A stretch of DNA of 64,000 bases, taken from the NCBI GenBank assembly GCA_948739805.1, contig CAPYID010000005.1, positions 1 through 64,000 on the forward strand. The letters are read 5' to 3'. Positions 62,105-64,000 of this stretch are shown here, in pieces; position 1 is the stretch's first letter; every line of letters starts with the position of its first letter. Position numbers and translations under genes: made by a program. Below the pieces are notes generated by a model. That model made no database searches. It was not told the DNA's origin and saw only the letters and a program-made list of their open reading frames with translations. The stretch is from an uncultured Clostridia bacterium. Its GTDB lineage: Bacteria > Bacillota > Clostridia > TANB77 > CAG-508.

Positions 62105-62872
62105 TTAAGAATTAGAATTGTATCTTTGAAGAGATAACATTTTTTTTATTTTTCCATATCTCATTCCTAGATAATCTCTAATTATTGTATAATATTTTGG
62201 TTTATTAACGTCTGCTCTTATACAACAACTTTTTATATATTGCCTTTTTCCTTTATATTTTTCTTTCATTTTTTGTAATGAATTATAAAAACTTTTGTTT
62301 TTACACCCTATAGATGCATGCCAAATACTCGCTGGAACTATATATGATTTTATGTTTTGCTCACTAGCACTTAAACATAAGTCTACTGCATAAAAGTGCC
62401 AGTTATCACAGGTTTGTTCGTCAAATTTTATTTTTTCATAAATAGTTTTACTCATTCCAAATAAACATTCATCTACTGTTATTACTTCTTCTTTTTTATC
62501 TATTTTTCCTTTTCCTGCTATTTCTTTGTTTTTACCATGTAATATTGATGTAAATACTTTTTTTTCATTTTCTTTTACTCCTGCTACTCCTAGTATTCCT
62601 TCACATTTTTTTAGCTCTTCATAAATATTTTTTAGTGAGTTTGAGTCTAAAAATTTAATGTCTTGATGAAGAAATATATAGTAATTTGATTTAGAAATGC
62701 TTGCACCATAATTTAATGCTTTTGCAGCTGATGAAAACTTATGATTACTGTTGTCTATTAATATTTTTTCACATTCGACATTTTGCTCATTATAACTTTC
62801 TAGTAATAGTTCATTTAATTGTTTTTCGTTATTATAACAACAAATTAGTGTTAAATCTATTTTTTCTTTCAT
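62105..62872 (-). CDS. Family-2-like glycosyltransferase
   Basis: The 255-residue protein begins DLTLICCYNNEKQLNELLLE and has KILIDNSNHKFSSAAKALNY, GASISKSNYYIFLHQDIKFL with the DxD-like HQDI, then FGMSKTIYEKIKFDEQTCDN with the acceptor-side WHFYAVDLCL. This is the GT-A fold of rhamnosyltransferase-like proteins. The end is basic, suggesting contact with the membrane or with a lipid carrier. The acceptor and sugar donor are not known; rhamnose from the adjacent rml genes is likely. Confidence 0.8.
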   Translation of the reverse strand: MKEKIDLTLICCYNNEKQLNELLLESYNEQNVECEKILIDNSNHKFSSAAKALNYGASISKSNYYIFLHQDIKFLDSNSLKNIYEELKKCEGILGVAGVKENEKKVFTSILHGKNKEIAGKGKIDKKEEVITVDECLFGMSKTIYEKIKFDEQTCDNWHFYAVDLCLSASEQNIKSYIVPASIWHASIGCKNKSFYNSLQKMKEKYKGKRQYIKSCCIRADVNKPKYYTIIRDYLGMRYGKIKKMLSLQRYNSNS

Positions 62873-62888
62873 TCCAGTAAGTTCCTTT

Positions 62889-64000
62889 CTATAACTTAAT
62901 TTTTTTCTTTATAAATTTGTCTTTGATTTCTATTAGAAATTTATCTTTTAATATTAGTAGCATTGCAAAATAAGCTATTGCTCCTGTACATACTTGTACT
63001 AATATTATTATATATGATGATTGATTTTTCATAATTTTTTCTATTAATATTGCTATAATTAACATGATAATACTTGCAATTAGATTTTTCAACCCTAATT
63101 TGATAATTTCTAAAAATTTTATTTCATTTCTAACACATATAAATTGAATTGCAACTACTGTTGTTTCTGCTATTACTGTTGCTATTGATGCTCCTATTGC
63201 TTCATATTTCTTTATTAAAATGAAATTCAATATTAGATTTACTATTGCACCACATAGTACTGATATAGTAAATGATTTTTGCTTTTTTGTTGGTAATAAG
63301 TATTGATTTCCTATAACATTACTTAGACCTATCATTAAGATAATAGGGCTTATTATTTTTATTAATAAAGATACCTCTTCATATCCAGCTCCTAAAAATA
63401 CTGGCACAAATCTATTTGAAATTGCTATTATACCAAATAGCATCGGAAATGCTAATAAAAAAGTAAATTTAAATGATGTTTTTATATTCATTTTTATTTC
63501 GTCGGTCTTTCCATCTGCAAATTTATTTGCAATTCTAGGTAACATTACAGTTCCTAGTGCTGTTACGATTGTAAGTAAGATTTTTATTATTTTCTGTGCT
63601 TGCTCATAATATCCGCTTTCTACTTTGTTTTCAACCATTGCACCAATCATTACTTTGTCTAATACTGTATATAATTGTATTGCAATTTGTGGTATAAATA
63701 ATGCTATTACAGGTCTTAAATGTCTTAGTAATTTTAATTCTTTTATGTCTATTTTTTGTATATATTTTGGAAGATATGCCCATAAAGATATATTTCCAAC
63801 TAAGTTTGAAAGTGCATATATAAGAATGTATACACTTAAATCATTTGCTGTTTTTACTAAACTAAATATACAAATTATGCTTAATACTTTTACTATTGTG
63901 TTTCTTAGTACTGTTTTCTTAAATTCTTCCATTCCTTGGAAGAACCAACTTATGTCTAAACAATTTGATATTAATTCTAATATTAAAATTTTATAGTATG
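62889..64000 (-). CDS. Polysaccharide flippase (Wzx/MATE-like), partial
   Basis: This reading continues past the window edge. Upstream of the first methionine at 63932 the same frame stays open and reads ILELISNCLDISWFFQGMEE, a typical stretch of polysaccharide flippases (DISWFFQGLEEF). The visible part has about ten membrane helices (HLRPVIALFIPQIAIQLYTV, LDKVMIGAMVENKVESGYYE, and others) as in Wzx/RfbX-type transporters that flip lipid-linked oligosaccharide units. It ends with a basic tail, KFIKKKIKL. It is the outermost visible gene of the glycan cluster; its N-terminal third is missing from the window. Confidence 0.88.
   Translation of the reverse strand, partial: YYKILILELISNCLDISWFFQGMEEFKKTVLRNTIVKVLSIICIFSLVKTANDLSVYILIYALSNLVGNISLWAYLPKYIQKIDIKELKLLRHLRPVIALFIPQIAIQLYTVLDKVMIGAMVENKVESGYYEQAQKIIKILLTIVTALGTVMLPRIANKFADGKTDEIKMNIKTSFKFTFLLAFPMLFGIIAISNRFVPVFLGAGYEEVSLLIKIISPIILMIGLSNVIGNQYLLPTKKQKSFTISVLCGAIVNLILNFILIKKYEAIGASIATVIAETTVVAIQFICVRNEIKFLEIIKLGLKNLIASIIMLIIAILIEKIMKNQSSYIIILVQVCTGAIAYFAMLLILKDKFLIEIKDKFIKKKIKL

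Overview
The window is very AT-rich, with strong consensus -35/-10 promoters (TTGACA, 17 bp, TATAAT), AGGAGG-type ribosome binding sites, tmRNA, SpoVG, an HU protein, a Gram-positive-type LexA box in front of recA, and Tn916/Clostridium-type conjugation genes. This fits a low-GC Firmicute, most likely an uncultured gut-type Clostridia. Nearly all chromosomal genes lie on the minus strand. The few plus-strand genes are an HU gene, a tyrosine recombinase, a RAYT transposase, a silent surface-protein cassette and one tiny ORF.

Layout. 1-2.0 kb: an IS481-like element and a decayed MFS transporter. 2.1-14.4 kb: ssrA, a beta-propeller membrane protein, a SNF2 helicase, murI, rdgB, topB and an ABC transporter. 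14.9-30.0 kb: a decayed 15-kb integrative element lying between an intact tRNA-Met gene (29.9 kb) and a copy of that gene's 3' part (14.95 kb). The element carries a broken integrase, XRE/DUF2975 genes, membrane proteins, a type III (CptIN-like) toxin-antitoxin locus with two pseudoknot RNA repeats, two convergent small-RNA/peptide loci of type I toxin-antitoxin architecture, SpoVG, and deleted or frameshifted conjugation and pilin-like surface genes. 30.0-49.1 kb: housekeeping genes including an acyl-CoA ligase, tsaD, a site-2 protease, Fic, an FtsH-like protease, a lysyl-tRNA synthetase fused to an HD domain, recA, a two-component system, a dGTPase-like HD protein, pyrG and an NMN-adenylyltransferase-like gene.

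49.3-56.4 kb is the most interesting part. A complete tyrosine recombinase gene is followed 115 bp later by a start-less copy of the C-terminal part of a cysteine-rich surface protein. The full-length gene for that protein lies 5 kb away in the opposite direction. The two are homologous only from an identical 18-bp sequence, CCAGAAGACCATGTTCAT, present in inverted orientation and in the same reading frame. Inversion between these sites would join the expressed promoter, signal peptide and N-terminal repeats to the alternative C-terminus. This looks like a two-cassette, shufflon-like antigenic switch. Inside the invertible segment sits a RAYT (TnpA-REP) transposase cassette with 72-bp inverted ends. 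Its ends contain GTAG-footed GGGCAC hairpins, and related palindromes lie in many intergenic gaps of the window, so this appears to be a REP/RAYT system in a Firmicute.

56.7-64 kb: a Na/Ca-exchanger-like protein, then the complete dTDP-L-rhamnose set (rmlB, rmlC, rmlA, rmlD), two glycosyltransferase-type genes and a flippase running off the window edge. Together these form a surface-polysaccharide locus next to the variable surface protein. All functions are inferred by reading the sequence; no database search was run.
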